From contig CAZZKV010000001.1 of NCBI GenBank assembly GCA_964654665.1, positions 62,001-126,000 on the forward strand: a DNA stretch of 64,000 nucleotides. Reading direction: 5' to 3'. The notes under the pieces are model-generated. The model made no database searches. It saw nothing but the letters and a program-made list of their open reading frames with translations, and had not been told where the DNA came from. The stretch comes from CALCKU01 sp964654665. GTDB taxonomy: Bacteria; Pseudomonadota; Alphaproteobacteria; Caulobacterales; Maricaulaceae. Position 1 is the stretch's first letter. Each line of letters starts with the position of its first letter. Both the position numbers and the translations under genes were made by a program. Positions 32,602-41,345 of the stretch are shown here, in pieces.

Positions 32602-35037
32602 TTAAGCGCGTTCGACAAATCCGTCTAAGACTTTTTTCTCTCCGGCTTTTTCAAAATTGACGGTTAGCTTATTACTATCAGCGGCGGTGATATTGCCATA
32701 GCCGAATTTTTGATGAAAAATACGGTCTCCCGCTTTAAATTTGGCCGCTTTGGTCTTGGGCGCGCGCTTGATGGCGTGGCCTTCTATATCGCGCGGCGCA
32801 CGGCCATATCTTTTGCCCGCATTATCTTTATAGCGTTGCCAACCGGGTGAACTGCGAGTGTCCGTATTATGGTGAAAGCTGGACGCAAACCGCTCACCGA
32901 CTGTATAAGCGGTGTTAGTCTTTTGATAATATCCGGTATCAGATTGAGCTTCGACATGTTCTGGTGGTAATTCATCAATAAAGCGTGATGGCAGGCTAGA
33001 TTGCCAACTGCCGTAAACTTGCCGATTAGCGGCGAAGTATATTTTGGCTTGTTCGCGTGCCCGCGTTATACCGACATAGGCAAGGCGGCGTTCTTCTTCG
33101 AGACCCGCCATGCCGCTCTCATCAAGTGATTTTTGGCTTGGAAATATTCCTTCCTCCCACCCGGGCAGAAAAACCAGCGGAAATTCAAGGCCTTTAGCCG
33201 AATGGAGGGTCATCAGAGAAATCTCGTCTCCGTCTCCGGCCGTTTCAACATCCAATACAAGACTGACATGTTCCATATAGGCGGCCAGTGTATCAAATTC
33301 GCCCATGGCTTGAATAAGTTCTTTCAGATTTTCGAGACGACCAGCGGATTTAGCATCCTTATTATCTTTCCACATTTGCGTATAACCGGATTCATCCAGA
33401 ATGCGTTCTGCGATATCTGTGTGGGAAATGAGGCCGGATTCTGTGCGCCAGCGATCAATGTCGCGAATAAAGGTGGTCAGGGATGTGCGGGCTTTGCCGC
33501 GAATTTCATCTGTCTTAATTAATTGGCGCGTTGCGGCTTCAAGGCTTATATTGAGCGCCCGCGCCGCCATTTGCAATTTTTGCACACTTGTTTGGCCAAT
33601 GCCGCGTTTGGGTACATTGACAATACGTTCGAAAGCTAAATCATCTGTGTCAGAGCGCAATACACGGAGATAAGCATGAGCATCCCGGATTTCAGCACGT
33701 TCGAAAAACCGCGGCCCGCCTATGACTTTATAGGGCAGGCCCAATTGTATAAAACGTTCTTCAAAGCTCCGCATTTGCCGTGAGGCACGCACAAGAATGG
33801 CAATATCATTATAGGCTCGCCCCTTGCTGTGCCAGTTTTCAATTTCGCCGGATATAATGCGGGCTTCGGCCGGCGCATCCCAGACGCCGGAAACGCTGAC
33901 TTTATGGCCGTCATCATCTTCCGTCCAAAGGGTTTTGCCCAGCCGGTCTTCATTGGCGGCAATCAATCCGGAAGCAGCGCCCAGAATATGTCCTGTAGAG
34001 CGGTAATTACGTTCTAATTTGACAACTTTTGCGCCGGGGAAGTCTTTCTCGAAGCGCAGAATATTATCCACTTCGGCCCCGCGCCACCCGTAAATAGATT
34101 GATCATCATCGCCGACAACGCAGATGTTTTGCACATTGTCGCCACCGGGATTTTGTGCCAATAGCCGTAGCCAGAGATATTGGCACACATTTGTATCCTG
34201 ATATTCATCAACAAGGATATATTTAAACTTTTCATTATAGCGCCGCAATACATCGGGATGGCGGGTGAAAAGTGTTAAATTATGGAGTAAAAGGTCGCCA
34301 AAGTCACAGGCATTGAGCGTGGTGAGGCGAGTTTGATAGGTTTTATAAATGAGCGCCCCTTTACCCTCCGCAAATTTATAAGCTTCATTCGTGTTGATCT
34401 TATCAGGCGTTAGACCTTTGTTTTTCCAATTATCAATAAGTGTCGCCATATAACGTGCAGTCCAGCGTTTTTCATCAATGCCGGCGGATTGAATAACCTG
34501 TTTAAGCAGACGGATCTGATCATCCGTATCCAAAATCGTAAAGCTGGATTTCAAATCTAATAACTCGGCATGAATGCGCAAAATTTTCGCAGCGATTGAG
34601 TGAAATGTTCCCAGCCATGGCAATCCCTCCACCGCAGAGCCGATGAGGTCACCAACCCGTTCACGCATTTCTCTGGCGGCTTTATTGGTAAAAGTCACAG
34701 ATAAAATTTGCGATGGATATGCCATTTGATTGGTTAGAATATGCGCAAGGCGGCAGGTTAGAACTTTGGTTTTTCCGGTTCCGGCTCCGGCAAGGACAAG
34801 GATAGGGCCTTCGGTATGTAGAACTGCATCGCGCTGCTCAGGGTTTAATCCCTGTAAATAATCGCCTTCGGTGATCTGGGGGCGGGCCATAGCCTGCGCA
34901 GAAATCGAATTTCCAGAGGGACGCGGCGGGGCCGGGCGAAAAGAGTTCGCATCATTTTTTTGGCTGTCTTGAAAATCTTTCTGCGAACGATGAGGACGCG
35001 AAGGCGATGTCCAATGTGAATCATTTTGTTCTGACAT
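32602..35037 (-). CDS. uvrD: UvrD/PcrA-type ATP-dependent DNA helicase
   Basis: 811 residues from ATG 35037; a GTG at 35091 extends the frame by 18 residues without a better site. Superfamily 1A motifs: LVLAGAGTGKTKVL (Walker A), VTFTNKAAREMRERV, VDEYQDTN (motif II), GDDDQSIYGWRGAE, ERNYRS, MTLHSAKGLEFPLVFLPG and EERRLAYVGITRA. The N-terminus adds a Ser/Pro/Asn-rich extension of about 50 residues, and the C-terminus ends in a Tudor-like domain (GDRIFHQKFGYGNI). It unwinds DNA in mismatch and excision repair. Confidence 0.93.
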   Translation of the reverse strand: MSEQNDSHWTSPSRPHRSQKDFQDSQKNDANSFRPAPPRPSGNSISAQAMARPQITEGDYLQGLNPEQRDAVLHTEGPILVLAGAGTGKTKVLTCRLAHILTNQMAYPSQILSVTFTNKAAREMRERVGDLIGSAVEGLPWLGTFHSIAAKILRIHAELLDLKSSFTILDTDDQIRLLKQVIQSAGIDEKRWTARYMATLIDNWKNKGLTPDKINTNEAYKFAEGKGALIYKTYQTRLTTLNACDFGDLLLHNLTLFTRHPDVLRRYNEKFKYILVDEYQDTNVCQYLWLRLLAQNPGGDNVQNICVVGDDDQSIYGWRGAEVDNILRFEKDFPGAKVVKLERNYRSTGHILGAASGLIAANEDRLGKTLWTEDDDGHKVSVSGVWDAPAEARIISGEIENWHSKGRAYNDIAILVRASRQMRSFEERFIQLGLPYKVIGGPRFFERAEIRDAHAYLRVLRSDTDDLAFERIVNVPKRGIGQTSVQKLQMAARALNISLEAATRQLIKTDEIRGKARTSLTTFIRDIDRWRTESGLISHTDIAERILDESGYTQMWKDNKDAKSAGRLENLKELIQAMGEFDTLAAYMEHVSLVLDVETAGDGDEISLMTLHSAKGLEFPLVFLPGWEEGIFPSQKSLDESGMAGLEEERRLAYVGITRAREQAKIYFAANRQVYGSWQSSLPSRFIDELPPEHVEAQSDTGYYQKTNTAYTVGERFASSFHHNTDTRSSPGWQRYKDNAGKRYGRAPRDIEGHAIKRAPKTKAAKFKAGDRIFHQKFGYGNITAADSNKLTVNFEKAGEKKVLDGFVERA

Positions 35038-35197
35038 GGCGGGAACATAAGGAAAACATAAGAGCTTGGCTATGGCATATTTTCTGTGCACATGAATATA
35101 TTCAATAGGGTGCTTAATTCTTGCCCTTATTCAGCCTAAACAATACCGTATTGATTCTGTAACGCGGCGCATTACATGTGACGTTAAGGGCTTGATT

Positions 35198-36460
35198 ATG
35201 GATAAAATTGTTATCGAAGGCGGGTTTCCGCTCAATGGCGAAATTGCGGTTAGCGGGGCTAAAAACTCTGCAATCAAACTAATGGCCGTGTGTTTATTAA
35301 CAGATGAGCCGATTACGCTGACGAATATGCCGCGACTGCGCGATACACGGTTTATGGGGCAGCTTTTGGCGCATATGGGCGTTGAGGTAGAAGAGGGCCC
35401 GGGGGCAAAAATGTCTCTTCATGCTCAAGCGCTCAGTTCGACAGAGGCCCCGTATGATTTGGTACGCAAAATGCGCGCTACGTTTAATGTTCTGGGCCCG
35501 ACACTGGCGCGTGAAGGCCATGCGCGAGTGTCCTTGCCGGGTGGCTGTGCGATTGGTGCACGTCCGGTTGATTTGCACCTCAAAGCGCTAGAAGCTTTAG
35601 GGGCAAAGATTAAACTCGAAGAGGGCTATGTGGTCGCGACAGCCAAACAGGGCCTTAAAGGGGCTGAGATCACTTTTCCTTTTATTAGCGTTGGGGCTAC
35701 GGAACATGCCATGCTGGCTGCGGTGCTCGCAAAGGGTGAAACTATTTTATATAATGCGGCCCGTGAACCTGAAATTAAAGACCTTGCGCAATGTTTGAAT
35801 GCCATGGGCGCGAAAATTTCCGGTGCGGGACGTTCCGAAATTACTATCAAAGGCGTGTCCAAACTTTCCGGCGTTTCCCATTCTGTTGTACCGGACCGGA
35901 TTGAGGCCGGAACCTATGCTTTGGCTGCGGCTATTGCGGGCGGATCTGTGCGGCTAACGAATATACGCTCGGACCATTTAGGGTCACTCTGGCCGCTTAT
36001 CGCCCAGGCCGGAGCGAAAGTCAGCCTTGACGAAACAACAGTTTTGATCGAGCGCGGGGGTGGGCGGCTCAAAGCTGTTGATGTTGATACGCAGGCCTAT
36101 CCCGGATTTCCAACAGATCTACAGGCGCAATTCATGGCCTTAATGTGTTTGGCCGATGGGGTGTCTATTATTCGAGAGAACATTTTTGAAAACCGGTTTA
36201 TGCATTGTCCCGAGCTCTCCCGTATGGGGGCTGATATTACTGTGACAGGCCGAGAAGCTATTGTACGCGGTGTCAAAGAATTACGCGGGGCGCCTGTCAT
36301 GGCAACAGACTTGCGGGCCTCGGCCTCATTAATTAATGCTGGTCTGGCCGCGCGTGGAGAAACGCATGTTGGCCGTGTTTATCACCTTGACCGCGGCTTT
36401 GAACACATAGAAGTAAAGTTGGGTCAATGCGGCGCAAAAATAAAACGGATGCCTGAATGA
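35198..36460 (+). CDS. murA: UDP-N-acetylglucosamine 1-carboxyvinyltransferase
   Basis: 420 residues from ATG 35198. MDKIVIEGGFPLNGEIAVSGAKNSAIKLMA is the typical start with the catalytic Lys/Asn. The PEP-binding active-site Cys is C117 in SLPGGCAIGARPVDLHL, so the enzyme should be fosfomycin-sensitive in principle. YPGFPTDLQAQFMAL and the C-terminal YHLDRGFEHIEVKL are conserved. It performs the first committed step of peptidoglycan precursor synthesis. It overlaps the next gene by 4 bp. Confidence 0.97.
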   Translation: MDKIVIEGGFPLNGEIAVSGAKNSAIKLMAVCLLTDEPITLTNMPRLRDTRFMGQLLAHMGVEVEEGPGAKMSLHAQALSSTEAPYDLVRKMRATFNVLGPTLAREGHARVSLPGGCAIGARPVDLHLKALEALGAKIKLEEGYVVATAKQGLKGAEITFPFISVGATEHAMLAAVLAKGETILYNAAREPEIKDLAQCLNAMGAKISGAGRSEITIKGVSKLSGVSHSVVPDRIEAGTYALAAAIAGGSVRLTNIRSDHLGSLWPLIAQAGAKVSLDETTVLIERGGGRLKAVDVDTQAYPGFPTDLQAQFMALMCLADGVSIIRENIFENRFMHCPELSRMGADITVTGREAIVRGVKELRGAPVMATDLRASASLINAGLAARGETHVGRVYHLDRGFEHIEVKLGQCGAKIKRMPE

Positions 36461-36879
36461 GCGATTTATTAAAACTAACAGCACAAAGACCCGATGATGT
36501 GCCCGTACTCTCTGCCGCGCTGCAAGATGCGATTTTGCGGATTGGAGATATCACTTATGATAAAAAGGGGCGGTTTGTGTCTTTGCGCTTGTCGCGCTAT
36601 CGCCATGAAGGCGGGGCAGAACGCGTGTTGGCGGGATTACGTATTGATAGTGTTCTGTCGATGCGGGTCCGCGGTATTGCGCGCGAAGACCCAGACGCCA
36701 TGATGGTTTTATTATCGGTTGAATTTAAAGCCGGAAAAACAAACCCTGAAGGGCAATTGCGGCTTATTTTTGCAGGTGATGGTGAGCTATCTATCCATCT
36801 TGAATGTATTGATATATTGATGGCTGATACCGCGCAGCGCCGGACAACGGATAAAATACCCTTGCACCCTGATAATTGA
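36457..36879 (+). CDS. DUF2948 family protein
   Basis: 140 residues beginning MSDLLKLTAQRPDDVPVLSAALQDAILRIGDITYDKKGRFVSLRLSRYRHE, with VEFKAGKTNPEGQLRLIFAGDGELSIHLECID further on. This is the small alphaproteobacterial DUF2948 family, which is nearly always encoded after murA. Function unknown. Overlaps murA by ATGA. In many relatives hisD follows; here it does not. Confidence 0.88.
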   Translation: MSDLLKLTAQRPDDVPVLSAALQDAILRIGDITYDKKGRFVSLRLSRYRHEGGAERVLAGLRIDSVLSMRVRGIAREDPDAMMVLLSVEFKAGKTNPEGQLRLIFAGDGELSIHLECIDILMADTAQRRTTDKIPLHPDN

Positions 36880-36885
36880 TTTTTA

Positions 36886-37398
36886 ATGGACGATGATGAC
36901 GACATAAATGAAACTGATTTTGAAGCTCATGAGTTTCATATCCAGGAGCTGCATATTGATGCTGATAGCCTGCCTGCGACAAGTCCGGAGATGGGGCATG
37001 AGCGCCGCGTCGCAATTTTTGACTTGTTGGAAGGCAATGCTTTTCGCGTTTTAGCAACAGAGCGCGGCCCATATATTGTCAATCTATCACTGGATGATGG
37101 TGATCGTCTTATTATCCGCGTTCAAGACGAGCAATTATGTAATGAACAGCGTATTCCGCTATCACTCAAGCCGTTCCGGCGCATTGTAAAAGATTATTTT
37201 ATGATTTGCGAAAGTTATCATAATGCGATCCGTACATCGACATCCGCGCAAATTGAAGCCATTGATATGGGACGCCGCGGTTTGCATAACGAGGGGTCGC
37301 GTATGTTAACAGATAGCTTGCGTCATTATGCCGAGATCGACTTTAATACGTCCCGGCGGCTTTTCACCCTCATTTGTTCATTGCACCGGCGGCCTTAA
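36886..37398 (+). CDS. UPF0262 family protein
   Basis: 170 residues. An acidic N-terminus (MDDDDDINETDF) is followed by the UPF0262 core GHERRVAIFDLLEGNAF...VNLSLDDGDRLIIRV...LSLKPFRRIVKDYFMICESYHNAIRTSTSAQIEAIDMGRRGLHNEGSRML. The family is confined to Alphaproteobacteria and has no known activity. It starts 6 bp after the DUF2948 gene and ends 1 bp before the phosphatase gene. Confidence 0.9.
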   Translation: MDDDDDINETDFEAHEFHIQELHIDADSLPATSPEMGHERRVAIFDLLEGNAFRVLATERGPYIVNLSLDDGDRLIIRVQDEQLCNEQRIPLSLKPFRRIVKDYFMICESYHNAIRTSTSAQIEAIDMGRRGLHNEGSRMLTDSLRHYAEIDFNTSRRLFTLICSLHRRP

Positions 37399-37399
37399 T

Positions 37400-37828
37400 A
37401 TGACCCATTCTAACGTGCCGTCATCCGTTCTTTTCGTTTGCTATCTTAATTCTATCAGATCGCCAATTGCAGAAGGTTTGACCAAAAAAAATTACCCGCA
37501 AATACGCCGTGTTGAATCCTGCGGTATTGCTTATGGTGATCTCGACGAGCTTATGGTGAGTGTTATGCGCGATGTGGGCGTTGATATGAGCGGGCATAAA
37601 GCCCAAAGTCTGGCTGATTTTCAAGATCAAACTTTTGACCGCATTATTGCTTTTACCGCAGAAGCGGAGGCGGCGGCCAAGGCCGTTTTTGCCGATCAAG
37701 ACATAATTGTCGAGTTTTGGCCGATCCCCGAGCCAACGCATGGTTCTTTGGATGTCCGGGCTTTGCTCAATAATTATCGGTCTGTACGTGATACAATTTT
37801 GCAACGCCTACATCGCCATTTCGGGTAA
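37400..37828 (+). CDS. Low-molecular-weight protein tyrosine phosphatase-like protein
   Basis: 142 residues from ATG 37400, one base after the UPF0262 stop; the open frame upstream is ignored because it overlaps that gene. The fold is the LMW-PTP/arsenate reductase type: SVLFVCYLNSIRSPIAEGL holds a CX5R loop (C-Y-L-N-S-I-R-S), and the acid loop is EFWPIPEPT (family DxWDIPDP, first Asp replaced). The loop lacks the second Cys of canonical CxGNxCRS, so redox control of the usual type is unlikely. Conserved position in this operon. Confidence 0.82.
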   Translation: MTHSNVPSSVLFVCYLNSIRSPIAEGLTKKNYPQIRRVESCGIAYGDLDELMVSVMRDVGVDMSGHKAQSLADFQDQTFDRIIAFTAEAEAAAKAVFADQDIIVEFWPIPEPTHGSLDVRALLNNYRSVRDTILQRLHRHFG

Positions 37829-37861
37829 TTCTGTGATAAGGGCTGTTCTTTTAAAATAATA

Positions 37862-37873
37862 CCCTATATAGGG
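37862..37873. promoter_or_regulatory. Palindrome upstream of infA
   Basis: CCCTATATAGGG is a perfect 12-bp palindrome 59 bp before infA, and the half TAGGGCG recurs 17 bp later. Possible operator or promoter element; no regulator can be named. Confidence 0.3.
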
Positions 37874-37931
37874 CGTGAGAATAGGGCGTCGATCCCATTT
37901 ATTAATATTATTAAGCCTGTGAGGATTAAGA

Positions 37932-38147
37932 TTGAAAGAAGAATTATTAGAATTCGAAGGCGAAGTTATGGAACTTTTGCCCAATGCGACATTCCGCGTG
38001 AAATTGGCCAATGGCCATGAAATTATTGCCCATACAGCAGGACGGATGCGCAAAAACCGAATTCGGGTTCTCGCCGGGGATCAAGTTTTATGCGAAATGA
38101 CGCCTTATGATTTGTCCAAAGGTCGTATTACCTATCGTTTCAAATAA
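37932..38147 (+). CDS. infA: Translation initiation factor IF-1
   Basis: 71 residues from a TTG start with GAGG 9 bp upstream. KEELLEFEGEVMELLPNATFRVKLANGHEIIAHTAGRMRKNRIRVLAGDQV and the ending YDLSKGRITYRFK are near-identical to IF-1 across Proteobacteria. It assists 30S initiation complex formation. First gene of infA-maf-rng-yacG. Confidence 0.96.
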   Translation: MKEELLEFEGEVMELLPNATFRVKLANGHEIIAHTAGRMRKNRIRVLAGDQVLCEMTPYDLSKGRITYRFK

Positions 38148-38162
38148 TGTGATGGCCGCCTC

Positions 38163-38747
38163 GTGAGCGCGCCTCCTCCCATTTTGATTTTAGCCAGCGC
38201 TTCGCCTCGGCGACGTGATTTATTGGCTCAAATCGCCATTACCCCAGACCGTATTATTCCGGCTGATGTTAATGAAACGCCCATACCGGGTGAATTGCCC
38301 AGAGCGCATGCCCAAAGGCTGGCGTGTGATAAAGCGGTCAAAGTGGCTGAGCAAAATCCGGATAATTTTATATTGGCCGCGGATACGGTTGTGGGGGTTG
38401 GCCGCCGTATTTTACCCAAAACAGAAACCCCGGAAGAAGCCCAGTCATGTCTCACGCTTTTATCGGGGCGCGGGCACCGCGTTTTCACAGCTATTGCAGT
38501 CATTGATCCTGATGGATATTTGCGAAAACGTGTCGTAGAAACGCGACTGAAAATGAAATCGTTCTCGCCGGATGAAATACAACATTATATTGATGGCGGC
38601 GAATGGCGCGGTAAAGCGGGTGGCTATGGCATTCAGGGTTATGCTGGAGCCTATATAACATCGCTGATTGGGTCTTATAGTAATGTTGTCGGTTTACCGC
38701 TATTTGAAACGCGTAATTTACTTATCGGCGCGGGGTATAAAGCGTGA
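38163..38747 (+). CDS. maf: Maf-like nucleotide pyrophosphatase
   Basis: 194 residues from a GTG start. ILASASPRRRDLLAQ (the SxSPRR substrate loop), ADTVVGVGRRILPK and SGRGHRVFTAIAVI are Maf signatures, with KAGGYGIQGYAGAYI at the C-terminus. Maf proteins hydrolyse modified or canonical nucleoside triphosphates to monophosphates and affect septation. Its stop overlaps the start of rng. Confidence 0.93.
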   Translation: MSAPPPILILASASPRRRDLLAQIAITPDRIIPADVNETPIPGELPRAHAQRLACDKAVKVAEQNPDNFILAADTVVGVGRRILPKTETPEEAQSCLTLLSGRGHRVFTAIAVIDPDGYLRKRVVETRLKMKSFSPDEIQHYIDGGEWRGKAGGYGIQGYAGAYITSLIGSYSNVVGLPLFETRNLLIGAGYKA

Positions 38748-39763
38748 AACGCCGCTGCGTGATTGAAGAAGCCGTAGGTGAAACCCGCGCCGCTATTTAT
38801 GTCGGCGGGCAGCTTTGCGAACTTTATGTACAGCGCTGGAGCGATGCAGGAAAACCTCGCGCCGGAGATGTTTTTTGCGGACGTATTCGCGCGGTTGATA
38901 AAGGATTAGCCGCCGCCTTTGTCGATTTAGGCAGCGGCCCGGATGGATTGTTGAAATTTGCCAATGCACCGGGCGCACCGCGGTTTAAAGAAGGGCAAAA
39001 TTTAATCGTCTCTGTCTCGCGTGAAACTGAAGCCGGTAAAGGTCCTGTTTTAAAATTTAACCGTATGAGCGAAGGCGATCCAGTAGGGCGATTATCCGGT
39101 ATGAATTTTACCGAATTTATAACGGCTCGATTTGGAAAAGGCTGTAAATTTGAGACGGCGGCGGTGTCTTCAATTGACGATGCTGTTGAAACAGAACTGG
39201 CTATCCCGGGCGGCGGCACAATTGCGATAGAGCACACCCGGGCATTGGTAGCTATTGATATCGATAAAGGTGCGGCGCAAAGCGGATATGCCGTCTGCTT
39301 GTCTGCCAGTCAATTAATTGCACAACAATTACGGTTACGGGGTATCGGCGGCCTTATCGTTATTGACTTTCCAAATCTCAGACAAGCCAAGCAGCGCGAA
39401 GGGCTGATCCGGGCTCTTGAGGAGGCTTTTTCTGATGATCCCAATACAGTTAAAATTGGGGGACTATCGCGATTTGGCCTTGTTGAGCTTACCCGTTCAA
39501 AACCCCGGGCTTCACTTGATGAGGTTTTAAATGATAAATATGGACGCCCTTGGCCCCAGACGCAGGCGCTACGCGGATTGCGGCGGCTAGAACGCGAAGC
39601 CCGGAAAAATGGAGGTGCTCAATTGACTTTAACACTGCCGCATGAAGCTTATGATTGGTTGCAAGCTGAGCATATTGATTGGCGCTTAGCCATGAAAGAC
39701 CGTATTGGTGCCCGCTTTATTGTACAGCCGGGCATTATGACAGATGTAAAGGCCGATCGATAA
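38744..39763 (+). CDS. rng: Ribonuclease E/G family protein, short form
   Basis: 339 residues from GTG 38744. It has an S1-like segment (GDVFCGRIRAVDKGLAAAFVDLGSGPDGLLKF) and the catalytic DNase-I-like part with LVAIDIDKG and GLIVIDFPNLRQAKQREGLIRAL (the two metal-binding Asp). It is shorter than RNase G and lacks the zinc-link CPxCxG motif, like the maf-linked alphaproteobacterial version. It processes RNA in the cytoplasm. Overlaps both neighbours, so translation is coupled. Confidence 0.85.
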   Translation: MKRRCVIEEAVGETRAAIYVGGQLCELYVQRWSDAGKPRAGDVFCGRIRAVDKGLAAAFVDLGSGPDGLLKFANAPGAPRFKEGQNLIVSVSRETEAGKGPVLKFNRMSEGDPVGRLSGMNFTEFITARFGKGCKFETAAVSSIDDAVETELAIPGGGTIAIEHTRALVAIDIDKGAAQSGYAVCLSASQLIAQQLRLRGIGGLIVIDFPNLRQAKQREGLIRALEEAFSDDPNTVKIGGLSRFGLVELTRSKPRASLDEVLNDKYGRPWPQTQALRGLRRLEREARKNGGAQLTLTLPHEAYDWLQAEHIDWRLAMKDRIGARFIVQPGIMTDVKADR

Positions 39764-39960
39764 TGGCTCAGGATAAATGCCCCATATGCGCCAAGGTTGA
39801 ACAGACCAGCTATAAACCGTTTTGTTCTAAACGCTGTGCCGATATTGATTTGGGACGTTGGTTGAAAGGCGCTTATGCTATTGCGGGGCGAGACGGTGAG
39901 GCTGTTGTTCCGGCCAATGATACAAACCCGGATGCGGACGTTAGTTTCAGGGATGATTAA
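39763..39960 (+). CDS. yacG: DNA gyrase inhibitor-type zinc protein YacG
   Basis: 65 residues from ATG 39763, which shares its A with the rng stop (TAATG). CPICAK...FCSKRCADIDLGRWLKGAYAI is the YacG zinc finger CxxC-CxxxC with the DLGxW motif. E. coli YacG binds GyrB. Last gene of the operon; convergent with the glycerophosphodiesterase gene 2 bp away. Confidence 0.93.
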   Translation: MAQDKCPICAKVEQTSYKPFCSKRCADIDLGRWLKGAYAIAGRDGEAVVPANDTNPDADVSFRDD

Positions 39961-39962
39961 CT

Positions 39963-40766
39963 TTATAGGTCTTCGAAAACTGCTTTACTATCGACAAAAA
40001 ACAGATCGATATCAAAATCAGTTTTATGTTGGTTTATATGGTCCCATGAGAGATAGCTAAAGGTACTGACCGCGATATTATCTTTGTGGTAATCGGCAAC
40101 AAGGGCGCGGCTTATCATATTTTGCGGGACACAAATATAATTGATAATTTTCCGCATAGTGCCGCGGACCGGTCCATCGATAAACCAGCCTGAGCGCTGT
40201 CCATGAACCGAGCGTAAATCTTTTTCATGGATATACCCATCAGGACTTTCAAAGACTGTATGGATTGCGCGCGTCATAGTATCGGGGTTTTGGCACCAAT
40301 GCGACAAGCAGAGGGCAATATCTGGAGCGATGGTTTTCATTGTATAGAGAACTTCGGGCAGCCATGACACATAGAGTGTTCGGTCTTGTAAATGGTTCAT
40401 GTGAATAAGGGCATTGATTTCTTCTTCAAAACCGGCGTCTTTAATATCAACAAGTAGTTTGCATTTATTGTTTTCATGGCTGGCGATTGTCTGGAATAAT
40501 GTTTCTGCCATTGGCATATGGCTGAAAGCTCCGCCCAGATTTGCAAAATCGCGGGCCATAATATCAGCGAGATGATGAAGGGTTCCGTTTTTATCAGGCG
40601 CTTGTTCATCGTGATAAACCATGGGGGTTCCGCAGCGCGCGATACGAATATCAAATTCGATTATCCGAACACCAAAATCCAATGCGCCTAGCAAACCGGC
40701 TAAGCTATTTTCATGTGGGTCAAATCCGCGAAAGCGGTGGGATATAAGCTGTTCTAAATTGACCAT
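39963..40766 (-). CDS. Glycerophosphodiester phosphodiesterase
   Basis: 267 residues of the GDPD TIM barrel: ISHRFRGFDPHENSLAGLLGALDFGVRIIEFDIRIARCGTPMVYHDE holds the HR, the E-x-D metal ligands and the catalytic His. LLVDIKDAG and LCLSHW are in later strands. It hydrolyses glycerophosphodiesters to glycerol 3-phosphate and alcohol. No signal peptide is visible, so a cytoplasmic location is likely. Confidence 0.88.
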   Translation of the reverse strand: MVNLEQLISHRFRGFDPHENSLAGLLGALDFGVRIIEFDIRIARCGTPMVYHDEQAPDKNGTLHHLADIMARDFANLGGAFSHMPMAETLFQTIASHENNKCKLLVDIKDAGFEEEINALIHMNHLQDRTLYVSWLPEVLYTMKTIAPDIALCLSHWCQNPDTMTRAIHTVFESPDGYIHEKDLRSVHGQRSGWFIDGPVRGTMRKIINYICVPQNMISRALVADYHKDNIAVSTFSYLSWDHINQHKTDFDIDLFFVDSKAVFEDL

Positions 40767-40786
40767 AAAGCGGTCATAGCAGAGAG

Positions 40787-41227
40787 TTAAGGCAGGTCAA
40801 ACCCACCCCAAAGAACGGAAAAGGCTTCGCAATGAATGATAACACTTTTATAATCCGACAAATTTACAGTGGTGGGCAGGCTATAATTTTGCCCCCCTTT
40901 TGCGGTTTTTAAAACACTCAATTTTATGGACTCTTGGATCGCTGATTGACTGGTTAAACCGGCAATAGGCGTCTTGGAGAGAAAGACTTTTAAATCTGGT
41001 CCACCTTTGGTTTTAAAAGTATCAGAAAACTGGATTTCAATTTCACCACAGGTCTCAGTTAAAGTCCAATTGCCTTTGATGGCATAGCGTTTCTTTTCAA
41101 AATCGCCGGTGGCAATCGTGTTTTTTGTGCAATTGCGCACTGTGGTATCCGGCGTTTGTGCCGCGCTTGGTTGATTGCCCAGAGCTAATCCGGCGATGAG
41201 TACCATATATATTAGTCGTAATTTCAT
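40787..41227 (-). CDS. Exported DM13-domain protein
   Basis: 146 residues. A Sec signal of about 23 residues (ending PSAAQ) precedes a DM13-type domain: GDFEKKRYAIKGNWTLTE, GPDLKVFLSKTPI and the conserved end YKSVIIHCEAFSVLWGGFDL with its central Cys. DM13 domains are thought to bind a cofactor or carry electrons through this Cys. It is encoded just downstream of the protease-like gene on the same strand, with 118 bp between them. Confidence 0.82.
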   Translation of the reverse strand: MKLRLIYMVLIAGLALGNQPSAAQTPDTTVRNCTKNTIATGDFEKKRYAIKGNWTLTETCGEIEIQFSDTFKTKGGPDLKVFLSKTPIAGLTSQSAIQESIKLSVLKTAKGGQNYSLPTTVNLSDYKSVIIHCEAFSVLWGGFDLP

Positions 41228-41345
41228 AGTCAGACCTTAACGGCACCACAGATAATTTGATAATCACGAGCGCGTGAGCAGTTAATGTTTATACATATGC
41301 CAAATGATGCCTATGGCTTCTAAAGATCTGATAAAGTATCCCTTG

